Shown: piece by piece, positions 1 through 8,565 of the stretch
Layout of the letters: each line of letters opens with the position of its first letter
Position numbering within the stretch: position 1 is the first letter of the stretch
DNA from: Streptomyces fradiae ATCC 10745 = DSM 40063
GTDB lineage: Bacteria > Actinomycetota > Actinomycetes > Streptomycetales > Streptomycetaceae
NCBI RefSeq assembly: GCF_008704425.1
Contig: NZ_CP023696.1
Location: 6,302,501-6,366,500 of the forward strand
DNA length: 64,000 nt
Direction: 5' to 3'
Position numbers and translations under genes: made by a program
Notes under the pieces: model-generated
The model's database searches: none
What the model saw: the letters and a program-made list of their open reading frames with translations, nothing else
Told to the model about the DNA's origin: nothing

Positions 1-529
1 CGTGGTCGAGTTCGGCCGCTACCCCTACCGGGGCCGCTGGGGCAAGGGCGACCCGCGGGGCCGCGCGGCCGTCGACCGGGCGCTCGACCTCACGGGCGTC
101 GCCGAACTCGCCGACCGGGGCGTCGAGCACCTCTCCGGCGGACAGCTCCAACGCGTCTGGCTGGCCGGCTGCCTCGCCCAGGAGACGGGCGTGCTCCTCC
201 TCGACGAGCCCACCACCTACCTCGACCTGCGCTACCAGGTCGAACTCCTCGACCTCATGCGCGACCTCGCCGACGACCACGGGATCGCCGTCGGCGCCGT
301 CCTCCACGACCTCGACCAGGCGGCGGCCGTCGGCGACCGGATCGTCCTCCTGCGAGCGGGGCGCGTCGTCGCCGACGGCTCCCCCGAGGAGGTCCTCACG
401 GCGCAGCGCCTGACCGAGACCTACGGCATCCGCGTCGACGTCGACGCCGACCCCCTCACCGGACGGCTCCGCACCCGCGCGGTCGGCCGCCACCACATAC
501 GAAGCGAAAGGCCCAGCACCACCCCATGA
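1..529 (+). CDS. Iron-siderophore ABC transporter ATP-binding protein (5' partial)
   Basis: The gene enters from the left edge, so the Walker A motif is missing. The visible part shows the ABC signature LSGGQ, a Walker B (VLLLDEPTT) and the switch histidine (VLHDLDQA), in the arrangement of FecE/FhuC-type ATPases that power ferric-siderophore uptake at the inner face of the membrane. The reading frame starts at base 2 and the stop overlaps the ATG of the next gene (ATGA), so it is translationally coupled to the lipoprotein and permease that follow. Assignment to iron rather than B12 or heme is inferred from the downstream binding protein and fused permease. Any iron-box operator would lie outside the window. 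Confidence 0.9.
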   Translation, partial: VVEFGRYPYRGRWGKGDPRGRAAVDRALDLTGVAELADRGVEHLSGGQLQRVWLAGCLAQETGVLLLDEPTTYLDLRYQVELLDLMRDLADDHGIAVGAVLHDLDQAAAVGDRIVLLRAGRVVADGSPEEVLTAQRLTETYGIRVDVDADPLTGRLRTRAVGRHHIRSERPSTTP

Positions 530-1512
530 GACGACACCTCCTCACCGCCGCGGTCCTCACCGCGGCGGCCCTCACCCTGACCGCCTGCGGCACCACCGAG
601 CCCGCCGCCGACGACAAGGCGAAGAAGTCCGGCGAGAAGATCACCCTCACCGACGCCTCCGGCAAGGAGGTCGTCCTCGACGGCCCCGCCGAGAAGGTCG
701 TCGGCACCGAGTGGCACGAGGTCGAACTGCTCGTCTCGCTGGGGGTCGACCCGGTCGGCGTCGCCGACGTCAAGGGCTACAAGACCTGGGACTCCGCCGT
801 CCCGCTGAAGAACGAGCCGAAGGACATCGGCACCCGCGGCGAGCCCAGCATGGACACCATCGCCGCCCTCAAGCCCGACCTCATCGTCGCCAGCACCGAC
901 CTGCCGCCGGCCGCCGTCAAGCAACTGCGCGGCATCGCCCCGGTGGTGGAGGTCAAGTCCGCCGACGCGGCCGACCCGATCGGGCGCATGAACGGCAACC
1001 TCGACCTGCTCGCCCGGGCCACCGGCACCACCGAGAAGGCCGCCCAGCTCAGGAAGGCGTTCGAGGTGAAGATCGAGGAGGGCAGGAAGGCCCTCGCCGA
1101 CGCCGGGCTCGGCGGCGCGAAGTACGCCTTCGCCGACGGCTACATCGTCTCCAACCAGACCGCGATCCGCCCCTACACCAGCGGCTCCCTGATCGGCGCG
1201 GTCAACGAGAAGCTCGGCCTGAAGAACGACTGGACCGTCGAGGGCGACCCCGCGTACGGCCTGGGCTCCACCGACGTCGAGGGCCTGACCAAGCTGAGCG
1301 CCGACGTGCACTTCGCCTACATCGGCAGCGACGGCGACAAGAACAGCACGCCCTTCACCGGCGTCCTCGCCAAGGACAAGGTGTGGACCTCGCTGCCCTT
1401 CGTGAAGAAGGGCAACGTCCACCGCCTGCCCGACGGCATCTGGATGTTCGGCGGCCCCGAGTCGATGAACCGGTACATCGACTCCGTCGTGGCCGAACTG
1501 ACGAAGAAGTAG
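526..1512 (+). CDS. Iron-siderophore ABC transporter substrate-binding lipoprotein
   Basis: 328 residues. The N-terminus is a lipoprotein signal with lipobox L18-T-A-C21, so the mature protein should be anchored outside the membrane. The body has the FecB/FepB/BtuF layout: two lobes around a long helix, with segments such as VVGTEWHEVELLVSLGVDPVG and the typical MDTIAALKPDLIV. It should capture a ferric siderophore and hand it to the permease 5 bp downstream. The start overlaps the ATPase stop. The substrate cannot be told from sequence. Confidence 0.92.
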   Translation: MRRHLLTAAVLTAAALTLTACGTTEPAADDKAKKSGEKITLTDASGKEVVLDGPAEKVVGTEWHEVELLVSLGVDPVGVADVKGYKTWDSAVPLKNEPKDIGTRGEPSMDTIAALKPDLIVASTDLPPAAVKQLRGIAPVVEVKSADAADPIGRMNGNLDLLARATGTTEKAAQLRKAFEVKIEEGRKALADAGLGGAKYAFADGYIVSNQTAIRPYTSGSLIGAVNEKLGLKNDWTVEGDPAYGLGSTDVEGLTKLSADVHFAYIGSDGDKNSTPFTGVLAKDKVWTSLPFVKKGNVHRLPDGIWMFGGPESMNRYIDSVVAELTKK

Positions 1513-1516
1513 GACC

Positions 1517-3577
1517 ATGGCCGTCACCGCGACCACCCCCGCCCGTCCCGCGGCCGCCCCGTCCCGGACGGGCGCGGCCGCGGTGACGGCCGCACTGCTC
1601 CTCCTCGTCGCGGGCCTCGCGCTCGCCGACGTCACCCAGGGCACCGCCGCCGTCGGCGCCCCCGAGGTGTGGAAGGCCCTCACCGGCCGGGCCGACCCCG
1701 CCGACGCCTCCGTCGTCATCGCCTCCCGGCTGCCCAGGGCGGCCGCGGGCCTGCTCGTCGGGATCGTGCTCGGCATGGCCGGCGCCGCCCTCCAGGCGGT
1801 CAGCCGCAACGTCCTCGCCTCGCCCGACACCCTCGCCGTCAACGCCGGCTCCTACTTCGCCCTCGGCCTGGCCGCCGCCACCGGCGTCTCCCTCCCGCTG
1901 CTCGCCTCCTCCGGCATCGCCTTCGCCGGCGGCCTCACCGCCGCCGCCGTCGTGCTGGGCCTCTCCGGCCTGGGCACCGGCACCATCCGCCTCGTCCTCG
2001 CCGGCAGCGCCCTCACCCTCGGCCTGACCGCCATGACCGAGGGACTGGTCCTGCTCTTCCCCCACGAGACCAAGGGCGTCTACCACTGGAACCAGGGCAG
2101 CATCGCCCAGAACGGCTTCGACGGCGTCCTGCAGATGGCGCCCGTCGCCGTCGCGGGACTCGCCGGGCTGCTCCTGCTCGCCCACCGGATCGACGTCCTC
2201 GGCCTCGGCGACGAGGCCGCCCGCGGCGTGGGCGTCCCGGTCCGCGCCACCCGCGTGAGCGCCGTCGTCCTGGCCGCCCTCCTCGCCACGGCCGCCGTCA
2301 CCCTCGCCGGGCCCGTCGGCTTCGTCGGACTGTGCGCGCCCGCCCTCGTCCGCCCCCTCGCCCGGCGGCTGCGCGGCTTCGCCCGCGCCCGCGCCGCCAT
2401 CCCGGCCGCGGGCCTCGTCGGCGCCGCGCTGGTGCTCGGCGCCGACGTGCTGCTGCGCTCCCTCGTAGCCGCGGACACCGCGGTCGCCGTGCCCACCGGC
2501 GTCGTCACCAGCCTCGTCGGCGCCGTCTTCGTCGTCGTCATGGCCGCGCGGCTCCGGGACACCTCCGGCGTCGCCGCCGACCGGCTCCGCATCAGGAGCC
2601 GGGCCGTCTTCCTCACCACCACCGCCGTCCTGATCGCCGTGCTCGCCGGTGTGACCGTCGCCGCCGTGCTGCTCGGCGACGCCAAGCTGCTCCTGGGCGA
2701 CGTGGCCAACTGGGCGCTCGGCCAGGCGGGTCAGACCGTCTCCTTCGTTCTCGACACCCGCGTGCCGAGGGTCCTCGCCGCGCTCCTCGCGGGCGCCGCC
2801 CTCGCCCTGGCCGGCACGCTCGTCCAGGCCGTCACCCGCAACCCGCTCGCCGAACCGGGCATCATGGGCGTCTCCGGAGGCGCCGCGCTCGGCGCCGTAC
2901 TCCTCGTCACCACCGTCCCCCTCGCCGGTACGTGGAGTGTGGCCGGCGCGGCGTTCGCGGGCGCCGCGCTCGCCTCCGCCCTGCTCTTCGGACTCGCCGC
3001 GCGCGGCGGCTTCCAGCAGACCAGGCTCGTCCTCGTCGGCTTCGCCATCCACACCGGGACGGCCGCCCTGGTCAGCCTCCTCATCATCCTCACCGACCCG
3101 TTCAACGCCACCAAGGCCCTCACCTGGCTGTCCGGCTCCACCTACGGCCGGACCCTGCCCGACCTGGCGCCCCTCGCGGTCGCCGTGGCGGCGGGCGTGG
3201 CCGTCGCCCTGACCCGGCGCACCGAACTCGACCTCGTCTCCCTCGACGAGGACACCCCGCGCCTCCTCGGCCTCGACCTGGGCCGCCGGCGCCTCGGCTT
3301 CCTCGCCCTGAGCGTGCTGCTGGCCGCCACCGCCGTGGCCGCCGCCGGCACCATCGGCTTCGTCGGGCTCGTCGCCCCGCACGCGGCCCGCGCCCTCGTC
3401 GGCCGGCAGCACGCCCGCGTCGTGCCGGTCGCCGTCCTCCTCGGGGCCGTCCTGGTCTGCACGGCCGACCTCGTGGGCCGCACCGTCATCGCCCCCGCCC
3501 AGCTCGGCGCCGGCCTGGTGACCGCCGTGATCGGCACGCCGTACTTCCTGTACCTGCTGGTGCGCAGCCGCAGGTAG
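1517..3577 (+). CDS. FecCD-family permease, two permease domains fused (FhuB-like)
   Basis: 686 residues, about twice the length of a single FecC or FecD. Both halves carry the family signature (first half: GLVGIVLGMAGAALQAVSRN and GPVGFVGLCAPALVR; second half: AGAALALAGTLVQAVTRNPLAEP and GTIGFVGLVAPHAAR), so one polypeptide supplies both membrane subunits, as in FhuB. It starts 4 bp after the binding-protein stop and ends the operon; a strong hairpin follows at 3672-3711. The ATPase / binding protein / fused permease order resembles CdtABC-like systems of streptomycetes, but that comparison is from memory. Confidence 0.93.
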   Translation: MAVTATTPARPAAAPSRTGAAAVTAALLLLVAGLALADVTQGTAAVGAPEVWKALTGRADPADASVVIASRLPRAAAGLLVGIVLGMAGAALQAVSRNVLASPDTLAVNAGSYFALGLAAATGVSLPLLASSGIAFAGGLTAAAVVLGLSGLGTGTIRLVLAGSALTLGLTAMTEGLVLLFPHETKGVYHWNQGSIAQNGFDGVLQMAPVAVAGLAGLLLLAHRIDVLGLGDEAARGVGVPVRATRVSAVVLAALLATAAVTLAGPVGFVGLCAPALVRPLARRLRGFARARAAIPAAGLVGAALVLGADVLLRSLVAADTAVAVPTGVVTSLVGAVFVVVMAARLRDTSGVAADRLRIRSRAVFLTTTAVLIAVLAGVTVAAVLLGDAKLLLGDVANWALGQAGQTVSFVLDTRVPRVLAALLAGAALALAGTLVQAVTRNPLAEPGIMGVSGGAALGAVLLVTTVPLAGTWSVAGAAFAGAALASALLFGLAARGGFQQTRLVLVGFAIHTGTAALVSLLIILTDPFNATKALTWLSGSTYGRTLPDLAPLAVAVAAGVAVALTRRTELDLVSLDEDTPRLLGLDLGRRRLGFLALSVLLAATAVAAAGTIGFVGLVAPHAARALVGRQHARVVPVAVLLGAVLVCTADLVGRTVIAPAQLGAGLVTAVIGTPYFLYLLVRSRR

Positions 3578-3589
3578 CCCCGTGCCGCC

Positions 3590-3671
3590 CGCCCGCCCGC
3601 CTGCCCGCGCCGCCCGCCCGCCCGCCGGTCCGCCTGCCCGCGCCGCCCGCCCGCGCCGCCCGCCGGTCCGT
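3590..3671. repeat. C/G-rich degenerate tandem repeats
   Basis: Imperfect copies of a CCGCCTGCCCGCGCCGCCC-type unit lie just after the permease stop and run into the terminator stem. Low-complexity intergenic sequence; no gene seen. Confidence 0.6.
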
Positions 3672-3711
3672 CCGCCCGCCCGCCGTCCCGCCCCGGACGG
3701 CGGGCGGGCGG
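3672..3711. terminator. Strong GC hairpin after the siderophore operon
   Basis: A perfect 17-bp inverted repeat (3672-3688 and 3695-3711) with a 6-nt loop. There is no U-tract, as is usual for streptomycete terminators. Confidence 0.75.
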
Positions 3712-3764
3712 CCTCGCGGAGCGGCCCGGCGGCCGGGCCGGGTGCACCGCCCGGCGCCCGGCGG

Positions 3765-3878
3765 CCCTCCGATGAGCTAGCCGCGGTGGTGCCGCGGGCG
3801 GGGACGGAGCATGGTCGACAGGGTGACTTCTCCCCCGAGGACGGATCCTCGGCGACGGATCCCAGGAACGGAGCGACC
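3765..3878 (+). promoter_or_regulatory. Upstream region of DUF1254 gene A, conserved at a second locus
   Basis: The words CCCTCCGATG, CTAG, GCGGTGGT, CATGGTC and ACGGAGCGACC occur here and in the same order at 26701-26788, upstream of a relic of the same gene. Such conservation outside the coding region suggests promoter or leader elements, or simply a shared duplication. A weak ATG at 3811 lies out of frame with the gene. Confidence 0.5.
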
Positions 3879-5471
3879 GTGACGCACGCCGCACCCCTGC
3901 CACCCCAGGTCGTGGAGTCGGTCTCGACCCCCGAGCGGGTCGAGACCCACCTGGGCACCCTCGAGTTCCCGCTGGGTGTTCCCACCGACGAGACCGCCGA
4001 CCGCCTCTACGACCACCTGGACCACCTGCACGCGGTCCGCGGCTTCCTCGACGCGTACTCCGGCGTCAACCTGTGGGCGGCCCGCAGGGGCCTCGCGGAC
4101 GTGGGGGTCCGGGACCACGACGTCCTGCTCTTCTCCGAGTTCATGGACGCCAAGTCCCTCGTGCTCACCGGCAACGCGGACACCGTCTACTTCATCACGT
4201 TCCTCGACCTGACCGAGGGGCCCGTGGTGGTCGAGATGCCGCCCCTCACCCTGAGCTTCGTCAACGACCTGTGGTTCCGCTACGTCGCCGACCCCGGCAT
4301 GCCCGGACCCGACCGCGGCACCGGCGGCGCCTACCTCTTCGTGCCCCCCGGCTACGACGGCCCCCTCCCCGAGGGCGGGTTCTTCACCCACCGGGTCCGC
4401 ACCACGCGGCTCGTCCTGGCCGGGCGCGCGTTCCTGGAGGACGGCGACCCCGCGCCGATCGCCCAGCGCGTCCGCGAGCGGCTGCGCATCCACCGCTACG
4501 AACCCGGTCTGTACGGGACGAGCGTGGCGGAGATCGTCACCGGTGGCACCGCCCCGCCGCCGCCGTGGACCGCCGACACCTGGACCGCCGCGCTGCGCCC
4601 GGCCGACCCGCCGCGCTTCGTCGAGGCGACCGGGCTGCCCCTGAACATGGTCCCGCCCGCCGACGCGACGTACTTCGACTTCGCGAACGAACTGGTGCAG
4701 GACCAGCCGGCCGAGGCGCTCGACCCCGAGATCGCCGGACCGCTCGCGGCGGTCGGGATCGTCAAGGGCGAGCCCTTCGAACCGGACGAGCGGATGCGCG
4801 GGATCCTCGCCGAGGCGGCCGCCGTCGGGAACGCGACGGCCCGCACCCTCGCCTGCCGCCCCCGCCCGTCCGAGGGAGCCCACTACTACGGCCCCTCCTC
4901 GCAGTGGGTCAACGGCCTGCTCGCCGCCGGGTACGACTTCATGACGCCGCCCGCCGACATCACGGACAGCGGCGTCCAGCCGCGCCCGACCAGCGGCGCC
5001 CGGAAGCTGAACCTGCGGTCCTGGTGGTGGTACCTGGCCGTCGGCATCAGCCCCACCTTCGCCACCCGGCTGACCGGCGTCGGCTCGCAGTACCTGTTCT
5101 CGTTCGCGGACCACGAGGGCCGGCCGCTCGACGGCGGCAGGAACTACCGCCTGGTGCTCCCGCCGGACATCCCCGCCGCCCGGTTCTGGTCCGTCACCGT
5201 CTACGACAACCAGACGCGGTCCATGCTCGACACCCCGCAGCGCTTCCCCCGCTCCGGCAGCCAGGGCTACCCCGGTCCGGCGGCCACCGCCGACGCGGAC
5301 GGCACGACCACCGTGCACTTCGGACCCGAGCGGCCCGACGGGGTCCCCGAGGGCAACTGGGTGCAGACCCTGCCGGACCGGGGGTGGTTCGCGGTCCTGC
5401 GGCTCTACAGCCCGCTGAGTCCGTTCTTCGACAAGACCTGGCGGGCGGGCGAGATCGAGGCGGCCGGCTGA
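3879..5471 (+). CDS. DUF1254/DUF1214 domain protein A
   Basis: 530 residues from the GTG at 3879, chosen because AGGAACGGAG lies just upstream and because the open frame upstream of it is only proline/alanine-rich repeat. An N-terminal DUF1254 domain (roughly residues 40-170, with LTGNADTVYFITFLDLTEGP and FVNDLWFRYVAD) is followed by a C-terminal DUF1214 domain (roughly 400-520, with FWSVTVYDNQTRSMLDT and GNWVQTLPDRGWFAVLRLYS). No signal peptide is seen. The biochemical function of this family is not established. It shares motifs with the genes at 6437 and 27089 but is clearly more divergent. It heads a row with a HAD hydrolase and a second DUF1254 gene. Confidence 0.85.
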   Translation: MTHAAPLPPQVVESVSTPERVETHLGTLEFPLGVPTDETADRLYDHLDHLHAVRGFLDAYSGVNLWAARRGLADVGVRDHDVLLFSEFMDAKSLVLTGNADTVYFITFLDLTEGPVVVEMPPLTLSFVNDLWFRYVADPGMPGPDRGTGGAYLFVPPGYDGPLPEGGFFTHRVRTTRLVLAGRAFLEDGDPAPIAQRVRERLRIHRYEPGLYGTSVAEIVTGGTAPPPPWTADTWTAALRPADPPRFVEATGLPLNMVPPADATYFDFANELVQDQPAEALDPEIAGPLAAVGIVKGEPFEPDERMRGILAEAAAVGNATARTLACRPRPSEGAHYYGPSSQWVNGLLAAGYDFMTPPADITDSGVQPRPTSGARKLNLRSWWWYLAVGISPTFATRLTGVGSQYLFSFADHEGRPLDGGRNYRLVLPPDIPAARFWSVTVYDNQTRSMLDTPQRFPRSGSQGYPGPAATADADGTTTVHFGPERPDGVPEGNWVQTLPDRGWFAVLRLYSPLSPFFDKTWRAGEIEAAG

Positions 5472-5520
5472 CCCCGCGGACGGCACCGCGGGGCACGACG
5501 GCACGGAAGGCGAGGCGGTG

Positions 5521-6453
5521 ATGGGCGCGAGCCCGCTGGGAAGCTGGAACGACGGCCCGGCCAGACGGGCGATCGTCGCGTACGTGACGTCCACGGCGGA
5601 CGAGCGGTCCCCCGACTTCGTCCCGCCCGCGGACCGGATCGCCGTCTTCGACAACGACGGGACCCTCTGGGTGGAGAAGCCCGCGCCCGTGCAGACCGGC
5701 TTCGTCCTCGGGAAGCTGGCCGAGCGCGTGGCCGCGGACCCCGCCCTGGCCCGTGAACAGCCCTACCGGGCACTCGCCGAGCGCGACGAGTCGTTCCTCC
5801 GCGCGCTGGACGCGCAGGAGCCCGACGCGGTGGAGTCGATGGTGCGGGCGGTCGGCGCGGCCTGGGAGGGCACCCCCTTCGGCGCGTACGAGGCGCAGGC
5901 CGCCCGCTACCTGGCCTCCTGGCGCCACGAACGGTTCGGGGTGCCCGCCACCGGCCTCGTCTACCGGCCGATGCTGGAGCTGTTCGACTACCTGCGGGCG
6001 CACGGCTGGCGGCTGTTCGTCTGCTCGGGCGGCGGACGCGACTTCATGCGGGTGATCTGCGAGGACACCTGGGGCCTGCCGAGGGAGAACGTCATCGGCT
6101 CGGCCCCCGAGTTCGCCTGGCGGGACGGGACACTGGTCCGCCGCGCGACCCCGCACGGCCCCATCGCGCTCGGTCCCGGCAAACCGGAGTACGTCCTCGC
6201 CCGCACCGGCCGGCTGCCGCGCCTCGCGGCCGGCAACGACGACGTGGACGTCGAGATGCTGCGGTCCGCGCCCTTCGCCCTGCTCGTCGTGCACGACGAC
6301 GCCGAACGGGAGTACGCCTACACCGACGGCGCCGCACGCGCCCAGTCGGCGGCCCGGCGGTACGGCTGGACCACGGTCAGCGTCAAGCACGACTGGAAGA
6401 CGGTTCTCACACCACCGCACACCCAGGAGGAGCCCGGTGCCCCAGGTCAGTGA
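5521..6453 (+). CDS. HAD-superfamily hydrolase
   Basis: 310 residues from the ATG at 5521 (AAGGCGAGG upstream; a GTG directly before it is also possible). Motif I is FDNDGTLW with D44 as predicted nucleophile and D46 as acid/base. A later FVCSGGGRDF supplies motif II, and AGNDDVDVEM supplies the acidic motif IV. The fold resembles phosphoserine-phosphatase-like HADs, so a phosphomonoesterase on an unknown substrate is likely. The 3' end overlaps the next DUF1254 gene by 17 bp. A decayed copy of the middle of this gene is present at about 26925-27060. Confidence 0.85.
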   Translation: MGASPLGSWNDGPARRAIVAYVTSTADERSPDFVPPADRIAVFDNDGTLWVEKPAPVQTGFVLGKLAERVAADPALAREQPYRALAERDESFLRALDAQEPDAVESMVRAVGAAWEGTPFGAYEAQAARYLASWRHERFGVPATGLVYRPMLELFDYLRAHGWRLFVCSGGGRDFMRVICEDTWGLPRENVIGSAPEFAWRDGTLVRRATPHGPIALGPGKPEYVLARTGRLPRLAAGNDDVDVEMLRSAPFALLVVHDDAEREYAYTDGAARAQSAARRYGWTTVSVKHDWKTVLTPPHTQEEPGAPGQ

Positions 6454-7870
6454 CGCCCCCAGTCCGGGCACACCGCCCGAAGTCCTCGCCTCGATCAGCT
6501 GCCCCGACCGGCAGGAGACGGTCTTCGGCGCGATCGACTTCTTCGACGGCCTGCCGCTGCCCGACACGGTCACCCGCAGCTACGACACGCTCGACCTGCT
6601 CCGCGGCATCGAGGCGTTCCTCAACTGCGTGCCCGGCGCCTCCATGGCGGCGATGCGCCGCGGACTGCGCAGCGTCGGCGTCGACTCCCACACCATCGGG
6701 TACACCGCCCCGCGCTGCACCTCGGCACCCGTGGTGCTCACGGGCAACACGGAGACCACCTACGGCATGACCTTCCTGGCGCTGGACCAGGAAGGGCCCA
6801 CCGTGATCGAGGCGCCGGGCAACTCGCTGTGCGTCGTCAACGACATGTGGCAGCGCTACGTCACCGACATGGGCATCGCCGGACCCGACCGGGGCAAGGG
6901 CGGCAAGTACCTCTTCCTGCCCCCCGGCCACGAGGGCGACGTCCCCGACGGGTACCACGTCGTGCGCCCGGCGACCTACGGCTCCTGGGTGCTGCTGCGC
7001 GCGCTCGGCGGCACCGAGAGCCTGCTCACGGCGCGCATCTACCCGCTCTCCGCCGCGGCCGACCCGCCCGAGCAGCGCTTCGTCAACTGGGCGGAGGCCG
7101 ACTTCAACACCGTCCACGCCAACGACTTCTCCTTCTTCGAGGAGATCGACGGCATCGTCCAGACGGAGCCGCCCGACTCGCTCGACCCCGAGCGCGCCGG
7201 CCAGCTCGCCGCCCTCGGCATCGTGCGCGGCAAACCCTTCCGGCCGGACGACCGCATGCGCTCGATCCTCGACACCGCCGCCAGGACGGCGTCGGGCATC
7301 GTGCGCTCGCTGGCCTTCAAGCCGCGCGACCCGGGCTTCTTCTACTATCCCGGCAGCTCGTGGAAGACCCCGTTCCCCTCGCGCAGCTACGAGTTTCTCT
7401 CCCCGGAGGGAGCCCGGCTCCTGGACTCGCGGGCGGTGTTCTACTACTTCGCCGCCGCCGCCTCACCGGCCATGGTGACCGCGGCCGTCGGGGCCGGCTC
7501 GCAGTACGCCTACACGGCGGAGGACTCCACCGGCGAATGGCTCGACGGCGCCCGCTCGTACACCCTCACCCTGCCCAAGGGCATCCCGGCGAAGAACTTC
7601 TGGGCCGTCAACGTCTACGACCCCCAGACCCGCTCGCTGCTGCGCACCGACCAGCCCTACCCGAGCGTCAACAGCCTTGGCGAAGGCGTACGGGCCGAAG
7701 CCAACGGCGACACGATCGTCCACTTCGGCCCGACGGCGCCCGAGGGACGGGAGGCCAACTGGGTGCGGACCGTACCCGGCAAGGGGTGGTTCGTGCTCCT
7801 GCGGCTCTACGGCCCCCTCGAGAGCTGGTACGACCAGAGCTGGCGTCCCGGCGAGATCGAACCGGTGTGA
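6437..7870 (+). CDS. DUF1254/DUF1214 domain protein B
   Basis: 477 residues from the GTG at 6437, preceded by CCAGGAGGAGCC. It has DUF1254 (GNTETTYGMTFLALDQEGP, VVNDMWQRYVTDMGIAGPDR) and C-terminal DUF1214 (FWAVNVYDPQTRSLLRT, NWVRTVPGKGWFVLLRLYG). It is the close paralogue of the gene at 27089, with long stretches identical (for example KGGKYLFLPPGHEGDVPDG), and a distant paralogue of protein A. Function unknown. The overlap with the HAD gene argues for co-translation, and the exporter gene starts 9 bp after its stop. Confidence 0.85.
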   Translation: MPQVSDAPSPGTPPEVLASISCPDRQETVFGAIDFFDGLPLPDTVTRSYDTLDLLRGIEAFLNCVPGASMAAMRRGLRSVGVDSHTIGYTAPRCTSAPVVLTGNTETTYGMTFLALDQEGPTVIEAPGNSLCVVNDMWQRYVTDMGIAGPDRGKGGKYLFLPPGHEGDVPDGYHVVRPATYGSWVLLRALGGTESLLTARIYPLSAAADPPEQRFVNWAEADFNTVHANDFSFFEEIDGIVQTEPPDSLDPERAGQLAALGIVRGKPFRPDDRMRSILDTAARTASGIVRSLAFKPRDPGFFYYPGSSWKTPFPSRSYEFLSPEGARLLDSRAVFYYFAAAASPAMVTAAVGAGSQYAYTAEDSTGEWLDGARSYTLTLPKGIPAKNFWAVNVYDPQTRSLLRTDQPYPSVNSLGEGVRAEANGDTIVHFGPTAPEGREANWVRTVPGKGWFVLLRLYGPLESWYDQSWRPGEIEPV

Positions 7871-7879
7871 GGCGCAGCC

Positions 7880-8557
7880 GTGGGCGAGGCGATCGGCCAG
7901 GTTCTCCTCTACGGCGTGGCGGTGGCGCTGGGCCCGTTCCCGATCATCGGAGTGGTGCTGATGCTCGGGACGCCCCGAGCACGCACCAACGGGCCGGCGC
8001 TGCTCCTGGGCTTCATCCTCGGTCTGTCCCTGGTCGGCACGGTCGTCCTGCTGGTCTCCGGCGGCGCGGGCCCGGGGGAGCAGGGGCAGCCGGCCACCTG
8101 GGTCAGCGCGCTCTACCTTACGGTCGGCGCGCTGCTGCTGTGGACGGCGGTCAAGCAGTGGCGCGGCCGGCCACGGGGGGACGAGGAGCCTGCGATGCCC
8201 GGATGGATGGCGAGGGTGGACACCTTCACGCCCCCCAAGGCGGCGGGACTCGGGACGGCCCTGGGCGCCCTCAACCCCAAGAACCTGCTGCTCGTGGTCG
8301 CGGCGGCGGCGACGATCGCCCGGACGGACACCTCCGCCGGCGCCCAGGCCGCGGCCCTCGCGGTCTTCGTGGCGATCGGGGCGCTCGGAACCGCGACGCC
8401 GGTCGTGCTCTACTTCGCGCTCAAGGAGCGCTCAAAGCCCCTCCTCGACGCGCTCAAACGCTGGATGGAGCGCAACAACGCGGCCATCGTGTCCGTGATC
8501 TGCCTGCTCGTCGCCGCCAAGCTCGTCGGTGACGCCGTCAGCGACCTCTCCGCCTGA
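7880..8557 (+). CDS. GAP/LysE-type membrane exporter
   Basis: 225 residues from a GTG. About six membrane segments are visible (for example VLLYGVAVALGPFPIIGVVLML and ALYLTVGALLLWTAVKQW), with a cytosolic loop ending in GLGTALGALNPKNLLLV. The GPFPIIGVV and LNPKN motifs are typical of the GAP family (peptidoglycolipid/sulfolipid-addressing proteins related to LysE exporters). It sits 9 bp after a DUF1254 gene and 8 bp before a SulP transporter, so export of a product of the DUF1254-HAD enzymes is an inference. Confidence 0.8.
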   Translation: MGEAIGQVLLYGVAVALGPFPIIGVVLMLGTPRARTNGPALLLGFILGLSLVGTVVLLVSGGAGPGEQGQPATWVSALYLTVGALLLWTAVKQWRGRPRGDEEPAMPGWMARVDTFTPPKAAGLGTALGALNPKNLLLVVAAAATIARTDTSAGAQAAALAVFVAIGALGTATPVVLYFALKERSKPLLDALKRWMERNNAAIVSVICLLVAAKLVGDAVSDLSA

Positions 8558-8565
8558 GGCCGGGC

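Noticed and set aside
3582-3878. In-frame upstream extension of DUF1254 protein A
   Set aside because: Only Pro/Ala/Arg repeat and the terminator stem; GTG 3879 has the ribosome-binding site.
1355-3985. Long minus-strand open frame opposite the permease
   Set aside because: Gly/Ala/Glu/Arg-rich shadow of the clear FecCD gene; no domain motifs. Long antisense frames are expected at this G+C.
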